Of a DNA stretch of 54,770 nucleotides, positions 18,256 through 26,192 are shown piece by piece (within the stretch, counting starts at the first letter, position 1; the number at the start of each line of letters is the position of its first letter). The DNA comes from Jutongia huaianensis. Its GTDB lineage: Bacteria > Bacillota > Clostridia > Lachnospirales > Lachnospiraceae. The notes beneath the pieces were generated by a model. That model saw only the letters and a list, made by a program, of their open reading frames with translations, did no database searches and had not been told where the DNA came from. The stretch spans positions 1 to 54,770 of the forward strand of contig NZ_JACRSX010000019.1 of assembly GCF_014384985.1 (NCBI RefSeq), given 5' to 3'. The translations under genes and the position numbers were made by a program.

Positions 18256-18321
18256 TGATCTGCTATCCGATACAAAGATTGAGATTTTATGTGATTACAT
18301 TTTGAGAATTGAGGTGTTCGT

Positions 18322-18873
18322 ATGAATCATTCCATTAGTTATATTGTCGGTATGTTGAGTGGGTTTACCGCTGTTATTCTGGTCATTTTGGTCGTTCGCA
18401 TCCTTTGTCGCAAACATCGGCGCGTCCCCAAAATGTTAAACCCGGAAATCACATACGATGAGCGTCAGATCCTCGCCAGAGGAAAAGCCTACCAGACTGC
18501 ATTTCTTGTTCTGATAGGCTATGTCCTGGCCGCATCCTGTCTCGATGAGTTTTTGGGCTGTCCCCAGCTTATGTCCTTTGGTGGATTATGGCTTGGCGTG
18601 TGTCTTTCTATTTTGGTATTTGTAAGCATATGCATCCGGAGAGACGCCTATCTGTCCCTGCAGGAGAATGCAAAGGAATTTAATATTATGGGAATTGTGA
18701 TCAGCATTTTAAATCTTGTGCCCGGATTTCTTTCCCTTTACAGAAAACAGCCATTTCTTGTCAATAATTCCATCTCGTACCGCTACATTAATTTAATGGT
18801 TGGTATGCTGTTCCTGTTGAGCACTCTTCTATTTGATCTGAAGCTTATCTATGACAAAGGATCAGAGGAATAA
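18322..18873 (+). CDS. Four-helix membrane protein of unknown function
   Basis: The 183-aa protein has four hydrophobic segments (about 7-27, 60-78, 88-106 and 118-175 as two helices). After the first helix comes a cytosolic loop with YDERQILARGKAYQTAF. A DERQ motif between helix 1 and 2 is common in small membrane proteins paired with XRE regulators (DUF2178/DUF3796-like); I am not certain of the exact family. GAGGTG precedes the ATG. It sits between the exporter and the regulator, 15 nt before the latter, and probably acts with one of them. Confidence 0.6.
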   Translation: MNHSISYIVGMLSGFTAVILVILVVRILCRKHRRVPKMLNPEITYDERQILARGKAYQTAFLVLIGYVLAASCLDEFLGCPQLMSFGGLWLGVCLSILVFVSICIRRDAYLSLQENAKEFNIMGIVISILNLVPGFLSLYRKQPFLVNNSISYRYINLMVGMLFLLSTLLFDLKLIYDKGSEE

Positions 18874-18888
18874 GAAAGTAGGGTTGCT

Positions 18889-19083
18889 ATGAAGAACTTA
18901 AAACTAAAATCTGCCCGTGCCGCCAAGGATATGTCCCAACAGGATCTTGCTACGGCCGTCGGCGTATCGAGACAGACCATCAATGCCATCGAGAAGGGCA
19001 ATTATAATCCTACGATCCATCTGTGTATTGCCATCTGCAAGGTTTTAGATAAAACACTGGATGAGTTATTCTGGGTAGACTAG
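18889..19083 (+). CDS. Small XRE-family transcriptional regulator
   Basis: This 64-aa protein is a single helix-turn-helix domain, with the HTH at MSQQDLATAVGVSRQTINAI and the frequent tail EKGNYNPTIHLCIAICKVL. It has no ligand domain. Such stand-alone regulators close operons encoding exporters and DERQ-type membrane proteins, and usually control their own promoter. The operator-like repeats at 15915-15956 are the obvious target. Its stop codon overlaps that of the convergent GGDEF gene by 4 nt (19080-19083), leaving no room for a terminator between them. Confidence 0.85.
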   Translation: MKNLKLKSARAAKDMSQQDLATAVGVSRQTINAIEKGNYNPTIHLCIAICKVLDKTLDELFWVD

Positions 19084-20975
19084 CGGTTCTTTTTCTTATT
19101 GCGGTACATCAATGTATCCGCCTCGCCGATCATCTGCTCAATATTCAGATCCCGCGACCGTTCCTGTATAACCACTCCGATACTTGCTGTAATCCTGTAT
19201 GGCTTTCCGTCTACTCCCGCTGTCCGGTCAATATGCTCCTGCAGCCGCTGTCCCAGAATCTCCTCTGTCAGCTCCGTGACATCATCCGCAAAAACAATAC
19301 TGTCAAACTCATCCCCGCCAAACCGGGCACATACCGCTTCCGTTCCGCAAATCGCCTTTACACCATGAGCCAGGGTACAAATTGCAAAATCTCCCTCTGC
19401 ATGACCATAGGTATCATTGATATGCTTTAACCGGTTCATATCCACAGAGACAAGCACCGCATACCTGCGTGTTGTCTCCGACAGCATTCTCGTAAAATAC
19501 TTGTAAAAGCCCCGCCGGTTATACAGCTCCGTCATCGCATCCAGCTCCGACAGATTGGCCAGCTCCTTATTGGCTCTGAGAAGATTTTGTTTCAAACAAT
19601 TCAATTGCTGATTCTGCAGTACCAGATTGATGGAATTGGAAAGAAACATACTAAACTCATCGCATCTTTGTGCATCTCTCTGATGAATATCGTGAAAACC
19701 ATCTACCGAATAACCATACACCGTTTTTCCGGCATTGAGTACACGAACCAGAATGATCTCCCAGCTGTCATCCTGCGCATTGAGCACATCAATCCATTTT
19801 TCAATCGGAAAATGCTCTCCGGCCTTCTGAAATCTTCCATCACCGCCACACATCAGAGTAACCATTGAATGATATTTTCCATTGACCTCCGTTCCCTGTA
19901 TCAGTTCCTCCTTCACAGCCGCATACCGGAAATCATTACGCCAGATATATTCTGTCTTTGGCAGAATCTGTGCCAGATCATGCATGGAGCGTAACGGCAG
20001 AGCTGAGGTCAGCATCTGATTCATTGCGTGAGTATGCCATGCACAATCTCCCAGAGAATCTGCTAAGCCGCGAATGATCTTATTTCTGTTGACTTTTCCG
20101 GCAGCAGGACATCCACAGGACTCATTTTTTTTCACAATATATCGAATGGAAAAGGACTCCGGTCGGATCTGTCCGGTCGCACGCCACTCCTGCACTTTAT
20201 CAAAGATAAACCATACCGCCCCCTCATAATCCGGAGCGCAGGTTGCCAGAACCGGACGATAATATTTGCCGTCATTCACACCGTCAAAACCGGTCACGAT
20301 CACATCCTCCGGCACACGATATCCAGCCTCCTCCAATACATTACACGCGACTAAAGCCATGACATCATTGGCACAGACAATCGCCTCCGGCATCGGCAGA
20401 TCCGACTTGAGAAACCGTTCCATTTCCTTCCTTGCCGGGACCTCCCAGAACTGTCCATATCCGACCCGCTCCTCCTCAAAGGCAATGCCATTTTCCTCCA
20501 GTACTTTTCGATAGACCATCACTCTGTCCTCAGAAAGTGCATGACCTTCAAATCCCGCCAGCATATTGACACGACGTGCCCCATGCTCCTCCACCACATG
20601 ACGCACCATTTTCTCAAATCCGGAAGTATAATCATGACGGATCGGATAACTACCTCCCGCTTCCCTGTCCAGACAAAAGCATGGGATATGCCGTCTCCGT
20701 GCGATTCCTGCAATTCCATCGATCAACTCCATGTTCTTGATGGTCTCACCCAGAATAATAAACGCCTCCAGAGGCAGATATTCCGCCAGACCACAGAGTT
20801 CTGCCTCGGCCGGCGTACTGTCAGCTCTCGACGGAGTTGTTGTATCCATAGAAAAGATAACAAACTTATAGCCCTCCTTCTTGCCGAGATTTTGCATTGC
20901 ATGTATAAAATTAAGATTGTTCTCCTCAAAGGTTCTTGCAACAAACAAACCGATCAATTTTACATTTTCTCCCAT
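19080..20975 (-). CDS. LacI-like ligand-binding domain fused to a GGDEF diguanylate cyclase
   Basis: The 631-aa product starts at the ATG at 20975, after GGGAAGAGAC. Residues 1-300 look like a LacI/periplasmic-binding-protein fold without its DNA-binding head (HIPCFCLDREAGG, AIVCANDVMALVACNVLEE, DVIVTGFDGVNDG). A middle region (300-470) ends in a coiled helix. The C-terminal GGDEF domain (470-631) has an intact GGDEF (553-557) and the metal aspartate in VSVDMNRLKHIND. The inhibitory I-site RxxD is missing (Gly544 and Ala547 occupy its positions), so feedback inhibition by c-di-GMP is unlikely. There is no membrane segment or signal peptide. It is probably a cytosolic, ligand-controlled c-di-GMP synthase. 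Confidence 0.82.
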   Translation of the reverse strand: MGENVKLIGLFVARTFEENNLNFIHAMQNLGKKEGYKFVIFSMDTTTPSRADSTPAEAELCGLAEYLPLEAFIILGETIKNMELIDGIAGIARRRHIPCFCLDREAGGSYPIRHDYTSGFEKMVRHVVEEHGARRVNMLAGFEGHALSEDRVMVYRKVLEENGIAFEEERVGYGQFWEVPARKEMERFLKSDLPMPEAIVCANDVMALVACNVLEEAGYRVPEDVIVTGFDGVNDGKYYRPVLATCAPDYEGAVWFIFDKVQEWRATGQIRPESFSIRYIVKKNESCGCPAAGKVNRNKIIRGLADSLGDCAWHTHAMNQMLTSALPLRSMHDLAQILPKTEYIWRNDFRYAAVKEELIQGTEVNGKYHSMVTLMCGGDGRFQKAGEHFPIEKWIDVLNAQDDSWEIILVRVLNAGKTVYGYSVDGFHDIHQRDAQRCDEFSMFLSNSINLVLQNQQLNCLKQNLLRANKELANLSELDAMTELYNRRGFYKYFTRMLSETTRRYAVLVSVDMNRLKHINDTYGHAEGDFAICTLAHGVKAICGTEAVCARFGGDEFDSIVFADDVTELTEEILGQRLQEHIDRTAGVDGKPYRITASIGVVIQERSRDLNIEQMIGEADTLMYRNKKKNR

Positions 20976-21049
20976 GTCTCTTCCCTCACACATTTTTGCT
21001 AATAAAATAGAAAACATTCCGCACTTACAGCATTTGTACAGTTATACAT

Positions 21050-21078
21050 AGCGTACCATAAATTACCCGGAGTTTCAA
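21050..21078 (-). promoter_or_regulatory. Possible promoter of the LacI-GGDEF gene
   Basis: On the minus strand TTGAAA (21078-21073), 17 bp and TACGCT (21055-21050) form a weak promoter. A TG dinucleotide in the extended -10 position supports it. It lies about 75 bp upstream of the start codon. Confidence 0.4.
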
Positions 21079-21087
21079 GAAAATCCC

Positions 21088-22122
21088 TTACAGCCTGAGA
21101 TATATGGAAAAAATATTCCCCTGCTCCGTTGCCTTCACAGAAACATATCCCCCCTGCCGCAATGCGATCTCCCTTGTGAGGTAAAGTCCCAGCCCGATCC
21201 CCTCTTTTCCTTCGCTGTTCTCTCCTCTGTAAAATCTCTGAAAAATGCGGTTTTTCTCTTCCTCCGGAATGGAACCGTTCTGATCTTCTACGGAAATCTC
21301 TGCAAAAAGTCCCAATTTCCGGACAGATAAAATAATGCTCTTATTCTGCGCATTTTCAGAATATTTCACAGCATTATCCAGCATATTAAAAATAGCTTCT
21401 GCCGTCCAATCTGCGTCAAACTGTGCCCACAGCTCCTTTTCCCTGTCCTCCCGGTAAATGATTTCACATCCCATGTGACGTGCTTTGGGATAAATATCTT
21501 TCACCGCCTTTAATACCGTTTCGCTGATCTTATTTTTCTGACATTTCAGATGAATCAATCCCGTCTCAAGACGGGATATCTTGATCATATTCTCCGACAG
21601 AAAGTTCAGCCGTTCCACCGACAGGCATATGATATCCACATATTCTCTGTACTGTTTTTCGGATAGTTCTTCCTTTTGAAGAAAACGACTGTACATTTTC
21701 AGATTGGCCAGAGGCGTTTTTAACTGATGAGACAGATCCGATATGATCCCCTTCATGCGTTCCTGATCCTGTCTCGTCATTTCATTTTGATGACGCATTC
21801 TCCGGATCAGCTTGACCACATTCCCCTGCAGCTTGGAAAGCATGGTATCCTCCGTCTCCGGAAACACCTCTCTCTCCGTGAGCTCCATCAATGTATCCAG
21901 CAAATCGGACAGTTCCTGCACAACTCCCGTAATATATGATCTGTCCATACGATGCAGCCAATATACCATTCCATCCAGAAACAGGCAGGCCGCACCTACT
22001 ATGCAGCCTGCCATGCTTTTCCCTGTATCCCACACAATGTAAACCGGAATCATCACTGTGACCAACGTACACAGGACGATCAAAAAGTTCTTTTTATTCT
22101 GATAGGATTCTCTGACCTTCAA
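21088..22122 (-). CDS. Sensor histidine kinase, short-loop (BceS-like) type
   Basis: The 344-aa kinase has two N-terminal helices (about 13-31 and 36-55) with only a few residues between them, so there is almost no outer sensing domain. The phosphoacceptor motif is SDLSHQLKTPLANLK, followed by the N-box FNMLDNAVKYSEN and G-box EGIGLGLYLTREIA. Such intramembrane kinases get their signal from a neighbouring FtsX-type transporter, as in BceAB-BceRS systems. The start codon is a TTG at 22122 with GGGGGA 8 nt upstream; no in-frame ATG is suitable. It is the last gene of the ABC-permease-regulator-kinase operon. Confidence 0.85.
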   Translation of the reverse strand: MKVRESYQNKKNFLIVLCTLVTVMIPVYIVWDTGKSMAGCIVGAACLFLDGMVYWLHRMDRSYITGVVQELSDLLDTLMELTEREVFPETEDTMLSKLQGNVVKLIRRMRHQNEMTRQDQERMKGIISDLSHQLKTPLANLKMYSRFLQKEELSEKQYREYVDIICLSVERLNFLSENMIKISRLETGLIHLKCQKNKISETVLKAVKDIYPKARHMGCEIIYREDREKELWAQFDADWTAEAIFNMLDNAVKYSENAQNKSIILSVRKLGLFAEISVEDQNGSIPEEEKNRIFQRFYRGENSEGKEGIGLGLYLTREIALRQGGYVSVKATEQGNIFSIYLRL

Positions 22123-22143
22123 TCACTGATTCCCCCTGTCATT

Positions 22144-22830
22144 TCACATATCGCCAAATGTATAGCCAATTCCAAATACCGTAATGATATATTCCGGATT
22201 CTTCGGATCCTTCTCCAGCTTCCGGCGGAGTCTCCGGATATATACATTGAGTGTATTTTCATCCACATAATTTTCATCAATATCCCATATTTTTTGAAGC
22301 AGCATCTCCCGTGTCATAACCTGACTCCGATTGTCAATTAAGAGCTCCAGAATCCGATACTCCGTTCCGGACAACTTTACCGGTTCCTGCTCCCGAAAGA
22401 CCTGCTTTTTGCCAAGATCTACCGCAAGTCCCCGATAACAAAACATCTGACGATCCTCTTCTCCCGCACTGCGTCGGAGCACCGCTGCGATCCGTTCCGA
22501 CAGAAGTTCCACAGAAAACGGTTTTGCCATATAATCATCTGCTCCTGCCCGGAATCCCCGGATCATATCCTCCTCCGTATCTCTGGCAGTCAGAAAGATC
22601 ACCGGTACAGCCTGTCTCCGCCGCCAGTTTCTGCAAAACTCCATGCCATCCCCATCCGGCAGGTTGCAGTCCAGAAGCATCAGTGCAATCGTCTCCGCTC
22701 CTTTGTCCGTTATCCGTCGTGCTTCATGAAGAGAATGGGCACACAATACCTGATATCCCTTTTTTTCCAGATACAACTTCACTCCTCCGCACAGGTTTAC
22801 ATCATCTTCTACGATTAAAATTGTCTTCAC
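22144..22830 (-). CDS. OmpR-family response regulator
   Basis: The 228-aa regulator has a receiver domain (acidic pair in IVEDDVN, phospho-aspartate in LMLLDCNLPDGDG, lysine in DDYMAKPF). A winged-helix DNA-binding domain (about 130-226, with LSGTEYRILELLI and VYIRRLRRKLE) follows. It begins with GTG at 22830 after AAGGAT. It lies between the permease and kinase genes. The 11-bp-spaced TGTAA repeats upstream of the operon (26114-26129) fit this family's binding pattern, suggesting it activates its own operon. Confidence 0.88.
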   Translation of the reverse strand: MKTILIVEDDVNLCGGVKLYLEKKGYQVLCAHSLHEARRITDKGAETIALMLLDCNLPDGDGMEFCRNWRRRQAVPVIFLTARDTEEDMIRGFRAGADDYMAKPFSVELLSERIAAVLRRSAGEEDRQMFCYRGLAVDLGKKQVFREQEPVKLSGTEYRILELLIDNRSQVMTREMLLQKIWDIDENYVDENTLNVYIRRLRRKLEKDPKNPEYIITVFGIGYTFGDM

Positions 22831-22833
22831 TTT

Positions 22834-25383
22834 TTATCCTTCCCGTCTCATGCGTTGTACCACGCTCTCCTTTGATATCATATAATATACCACAGCCGGA
22901 ACGATCATACAAATAACCAGTGACACCACGGCAATCCCGGCCATAACGCCGGCAGGATAATGAAATATCGCATAATCCGCCATTGTCTTTGCCGCTCTCG
23001 CAAACAAAAAAATTATCACATTGCCAAAAGTTAGCAGCAGTCCCATACTGATCAGTCCATAATAGCCTCCCTCCCACAAAAGCATACGGCAGACCTGCTT
23101 CTTCGTCATTCCCACACTCTCCATCACTGCAAGCTCTGTTCGTCTGGTAAAGACACCGGTAAGCATAACATTGATATAATTCAGCACTCCGATCATGATC
23201 AAAATTCCGGAGATCCCACCTCCCAGAATCTTCATTGTCATTATAGAGGTGGAAAATTCCTTTGCGGCTTCTGACTTTATCGTGGTATTGACAACAGCCG
23301 TATTTGATTTTACCAGCTCCTTCACCCTTTTTGTCACACTGGCTTCTGCTTCTTTCCTGCAGTTTAAGATCATATTATCACTACCCGGATCATCCGTGAT
23401 CCGGCTAATCGCCTTATCACTCACCAGAATTGCCTCCGGTGCTCCTATGGACATCCAGTAATAACCAATCTCAAAACCTTCCATGGACGTAAGACACGCA
23501 CCTACCTTTATGGTGGATTCTTTATCCGTTTTCCGTTCCACCAATGTAAGTGTTTTCCCTTTCATTTGCTGGGCCTGCTCTTTGGTATCTACCGTTCCGA
23601 TCAGACATATTTCCCCTTCTTCAAATGCCTTCTCATCGATCCTCTGATCCTTTTCGGCACGCTCATTATATTTTCGGATATCATCCTTGCCTATGGAAAT
23701 GACCGGACAGGAGTACATACTTTTTTTGTTCTTTTTTTCCTGTGCCCTGCGATAAAATTTAATGCTCTCTTCTCTCTCCTGCGCTATCATCTGATCAGTA
23801 TCCAGAAATGGCTTATACAGCTTTTCATCGAAGGGAAGCACAATATCTGCTGTACGGTTCCATCGAAAAGAAGTGATCCCCGGAATCTTCTGAAGCTCCC
23901 CTGCCATCGTTTCCAATGACCGTTTCTGCTCCTTCATCTGCTCATTATTTTCATCGGTGCCGGTGTAGATCACATAATCATTTGGCACATATGTTTCCAG
24001 ATAATTTTCCAGTTTAATACTTCCCAAAATCGTATCTACAGCCAAAAAAGCGATCATTCCCATAAATAATGACGCAAATACAAAAATCGCGCGTTTTTTG
24101 TCACGAAACACATTGCGAAACGCCATCCGCCGGATTTTCCCACCCCTTTTGGTATGATGGGAACGCAGCTTTTCCTGATATTGTCCGTTATATTTCATAG
24201 CCTCTACCGCAGAAATATTGCCGGCAAATTTTGCGGGTTTACGGCAGCTGATCCATATGGTGACCAGGGAAAACAGAACGGTCGCCACAAAGATCTCCGG
24301 CCGGAACTGTATCCGGCTAGGCATGGCATCATTTCCTCCGATCGCAAGAGCATGAAGTGCCGCCGGAACAATTCCAAATGCACAGACGACTCCCAGGAAT
24401 ATTCCGGCCGGAATTCCAATCCCTGCCAGATGCCAGACCTGTTTCTTTACAAGCTTCTGAATCTGTAATGGTGTGGTCCCGATTGTTTTTAACATTCCGT
24501 AAAACCGGATATCTTTCGTCACAGAAATATACATCACATTATAGATCAGCAGATAACCGCTCAGGATTATGATCACTCCTACTGCAAGTAACACAGCGAC
24601 AACGACCAGTCTCTCGCCGGCATTATTCTGATCCTCGCTAAATGACGACTCCCATGCCTGCGTTCGTTTCACACCGTTTGCTGCCATAATCTGATCCATG
24701 CTGACCTGATTCTGCAATTTTTTATATAAAATATATTTCATCCCTCTTTGGGCTGAAATGGACAGCGTTTTATTTTCTCTTTTATCGAGTCCCATTTTTT
24801 GGACATATTTCTTTGAAACAAGACTCACCGCTTTTCCATAAATATAGTCCCGGTACCACCCGCTCAAGGTAAAGGTTTCCTCCCGGTCTCCATCATAAAG
24901 CGTTACTTTCTCTCCGATTTCCGGCTTTTTCACTCCGGCCACTGCAAGAGACGTCTCCGACATCATAATCTCGTCCTGCTTCTCCGGATATGTTCCATGG
25001 ATACGGCTGATCGCCGGAATAAAATTCTTCTGATATTCTACCGTATCATAATACCACAACGCCACCGTTTTTTCTCCGGAAGCTTCCTTTCTGCTGCCGG
25101 CACTGACCTGCACTCCCATAGCCCGCAAATCCTGCATCTTCCTGATCTGATCCATCTGCTGTTTTGATGGCTGCTCCAGCCAGATCGTACTCTGCGATCC
25201 CAGATTTCGTATCTGCATAATCCCCAGATTCTGTATCAGGCTGACGCCAATGCTAAATACAGACGTAAACATAAATGTGGTCAAAATGATCGCCAGCACT
25301 GCAAAAAAATTTCTCGTACGTTCTGCTTTCATGGATCGTCTGCTGAGGCGGCGAAGCACCTCCTGATTATTATTTTTTAACAC
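22834..25383 (-). CDS. FtsX-type ABC transporter permease
   Basis: The 849-aa protein has ten predicted helices: one at the N-terminus (about 27-48), three around 255-375, one near 430 (IFVFASLFMGMIAFL) and a final set from 720 to 835. Extracytoplasmic loops lie at 50-240 and 450-715. The two FtsX domains and the lone helices at 27 and 430 match a fused MacB-like exporter or lipoprotein-release permease rather than the classical BceB. It starts with GTG at 25383, overlapping the ATPase gene by 7 nt. Together they probably remove or sense a peptide antibiotic at the membrane; the ligand is unknown. Confidence 0.83.
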   Translation of the reverse strand: MLKNNNQEVLRRLSRRSMKAERTRNFFAVLAIILTTFMFTSVFSIGVSLIQNLGIMQIRNLGSQSTIWLEQPSKQQMDQIRKMQDLRAMGVQVSAGSRKEASGEKTVALWYYDTVEYQKNFIPAISRIHGTYPEKQDEIMMSETSLAVAGVKKPEIGEKVTLYDGDREETFTLSGWYRDYIYGKAVSLVSKKYVQKMGLDKRENKTLSISAQRGMKYILYKKLQNQVSMDQIMAANGVKRTQAWESSFSEDQNNAGERLVVVAVLLAVGVIIILSGYLLIYNVMYISVTKDIRFYGMLKTIGTTPLQIQKLVKKQVWHLAGIGIPAGIFLGVVCAFGIVPAALHALAIGGNDAMPSRIQFRPEIFVATVLFSLVTIWISCRKPAKFAGNISAVEAMKYNGQYQEKLRSHHTKRGGKIRRMAFRNVFRDKKRAIFVFASLFMGMIAFLAVDTILGSIKLENYLETYVPNDYVIYTGTDENNEQMKEQKRSLETMAGELQKIPGITSFRWNRTADIVLPFDEKLYKPFLDTDQMIAQEREESIKFYRRAQEKKNKKSMYSCPVISIGKDDIRKYNERAEKDQRIDEKAFEEGEICLIGTVDTKEQAQQMKGKTLTLVERKTDKESTIKVGACLTSMEGFEIGYYWMSIGAPEAILVSDKAISRITDDPGSDNMILNCRKEAEASVTKRVKELVKSNTAVVNTTIKSEAAKEFSTSIMTMKILGGGISGILIMIGVLNYINVMLTGVFTRRTELAVMESVGMTKKQVCRMLLWEGGYYGLISMGLLLTFGNVIIFLFARAAKTMADYAIFHYPAGVMAGIAVVSLVICMIVPAVVYYMISKESVVQRMRREG

Positions 25384-26057
25384 GATACCTCACCTGCCTC
25401 TGCTTTTCCATCCTCAATCCGGATCACCTGATCTGCCATCTGTGCAATTTCCTCATTATGTGTGATCATTACAATGGTCTGATGAAATTCCCGGCTGGTC
25501 ACCTTCAACAGAGAGACCACATCCATTCCGGTCCGGCTGTCCAGATTGCCCGTAGGCTCATCTGCCAGAATGATCGCCGGCTTCGCTGCCAGAGCTCTGG
25601 CGATGGCAACACGCTGCTGCTGTCCTCCGGAAAGCTGATTTGGCATTGCGGTAATCTTGTGCTCCAGCCCCAGTGTCCGTATGATCGTATTCACATACTC
25701 CTCATCAATCCTGCTGCCATCCAGCTCAATGGGCAGCACAATATTCTCATATACATTTAAGATAGGAACCAGATTATAGTTCTGAAATACAAAGCCGATG
25801 TTACGGCGGCGAAAAATGGTCAACTCCTCGTCATTCATTTTAAAAATTTCTTTTCCCCGCACCAGGACTTCTCCGGAGGTAGGTCTGTCGAGACCTCCCA
25901 GCATATTTAACAGCGTGGATTTTCCACTACCGGAGGAACCGGCCACTGCAATAAATTTTCCCTCCTCCACCGAGATTGAAACATGATCCAGTGCGTGTAC
26001 TTCGTTTTCCCCTTCCCCATACTGTTTACATAAATCTATGGTTTTTAATATTTCCAT
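25377..26057 (-). CDS. ABC transporter ATP-binding protein (MacB/LolD/BceA type)
   Basis: The 226-aa ATPase has the typical length and motifs: Walker [11 protein letters not shown]-loop in FVFQNYNL, signature LSGGQQQRV, Walker [13 protein letters not shown] and H-loop in [18 protein letters not shown] lies before the ATG at 26057. It is the first gene of the operon and the ATPase partner of the 849-aa permease. Confidence 0.9.
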   Translation of the reverse strand: MEILKTIDLCKQYGEGENEVHALDHVSISVEEGKFIAVAGSSGSGKSTLLNMLGGLDRPTSGEVLVRGKEIFKMNDEELTIFRRRNIGFVFQNYNLVPILNVYENIVLPIELDGSRIDEEYVNTIIRTLGLEHKITAMPNQLSGGQQQRVAIARALAAKPAIILADEPTGNLDSRTGMDVVSLLKVTSREFHQTIVMITHNEEIAQMADQVIRIEDGKAEAGEVSC

Positions 26058-26096
26058 CTTTATTCCTCTCTTTCCTTTTGATTTTCTCTGAGGCTC

Positions 26097-26129
26097 ATTA
26101 TAGCATCCGCATCTTACAATCTCATTACA
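26097..26129 (-). promoter_or_regulatory. Extended -10 promoter with an OmpR-type direct repeat in the -35 region
   Basis: On the minus strand TGC-TATAAT (26105-26097) is a perfect extended -10, with no recognisable -35. Two TGTAA repeats, spaced 11 bp start to start (26129-26125 and 26118-26114), occupy the -35 region instead. One-helical-turn direct repeats are how OmpR-family regulators bind, so this fits activation by the operon's own regulator. Confidence 0.6.
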
Positions 26130-26137
26130 GTTTCAAC

Positions 26138-26171
26138 AAAAAAAAGAGGGAATTAAAACTCCCTCTTTTTC
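26138..26171 (-). terminator. Rho-independent terminator of the 5'-nucleotidase gene
   Basis: AAAAAGAGGGA and TCCCTCTTTTT pair around an 8-nt loop and run into T's on the minus strand, about 20 bp past the stop codon. Confidence 0.88.
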
Positions 26172-26192
26172 ATATTCCTGCGAATCAGAATA

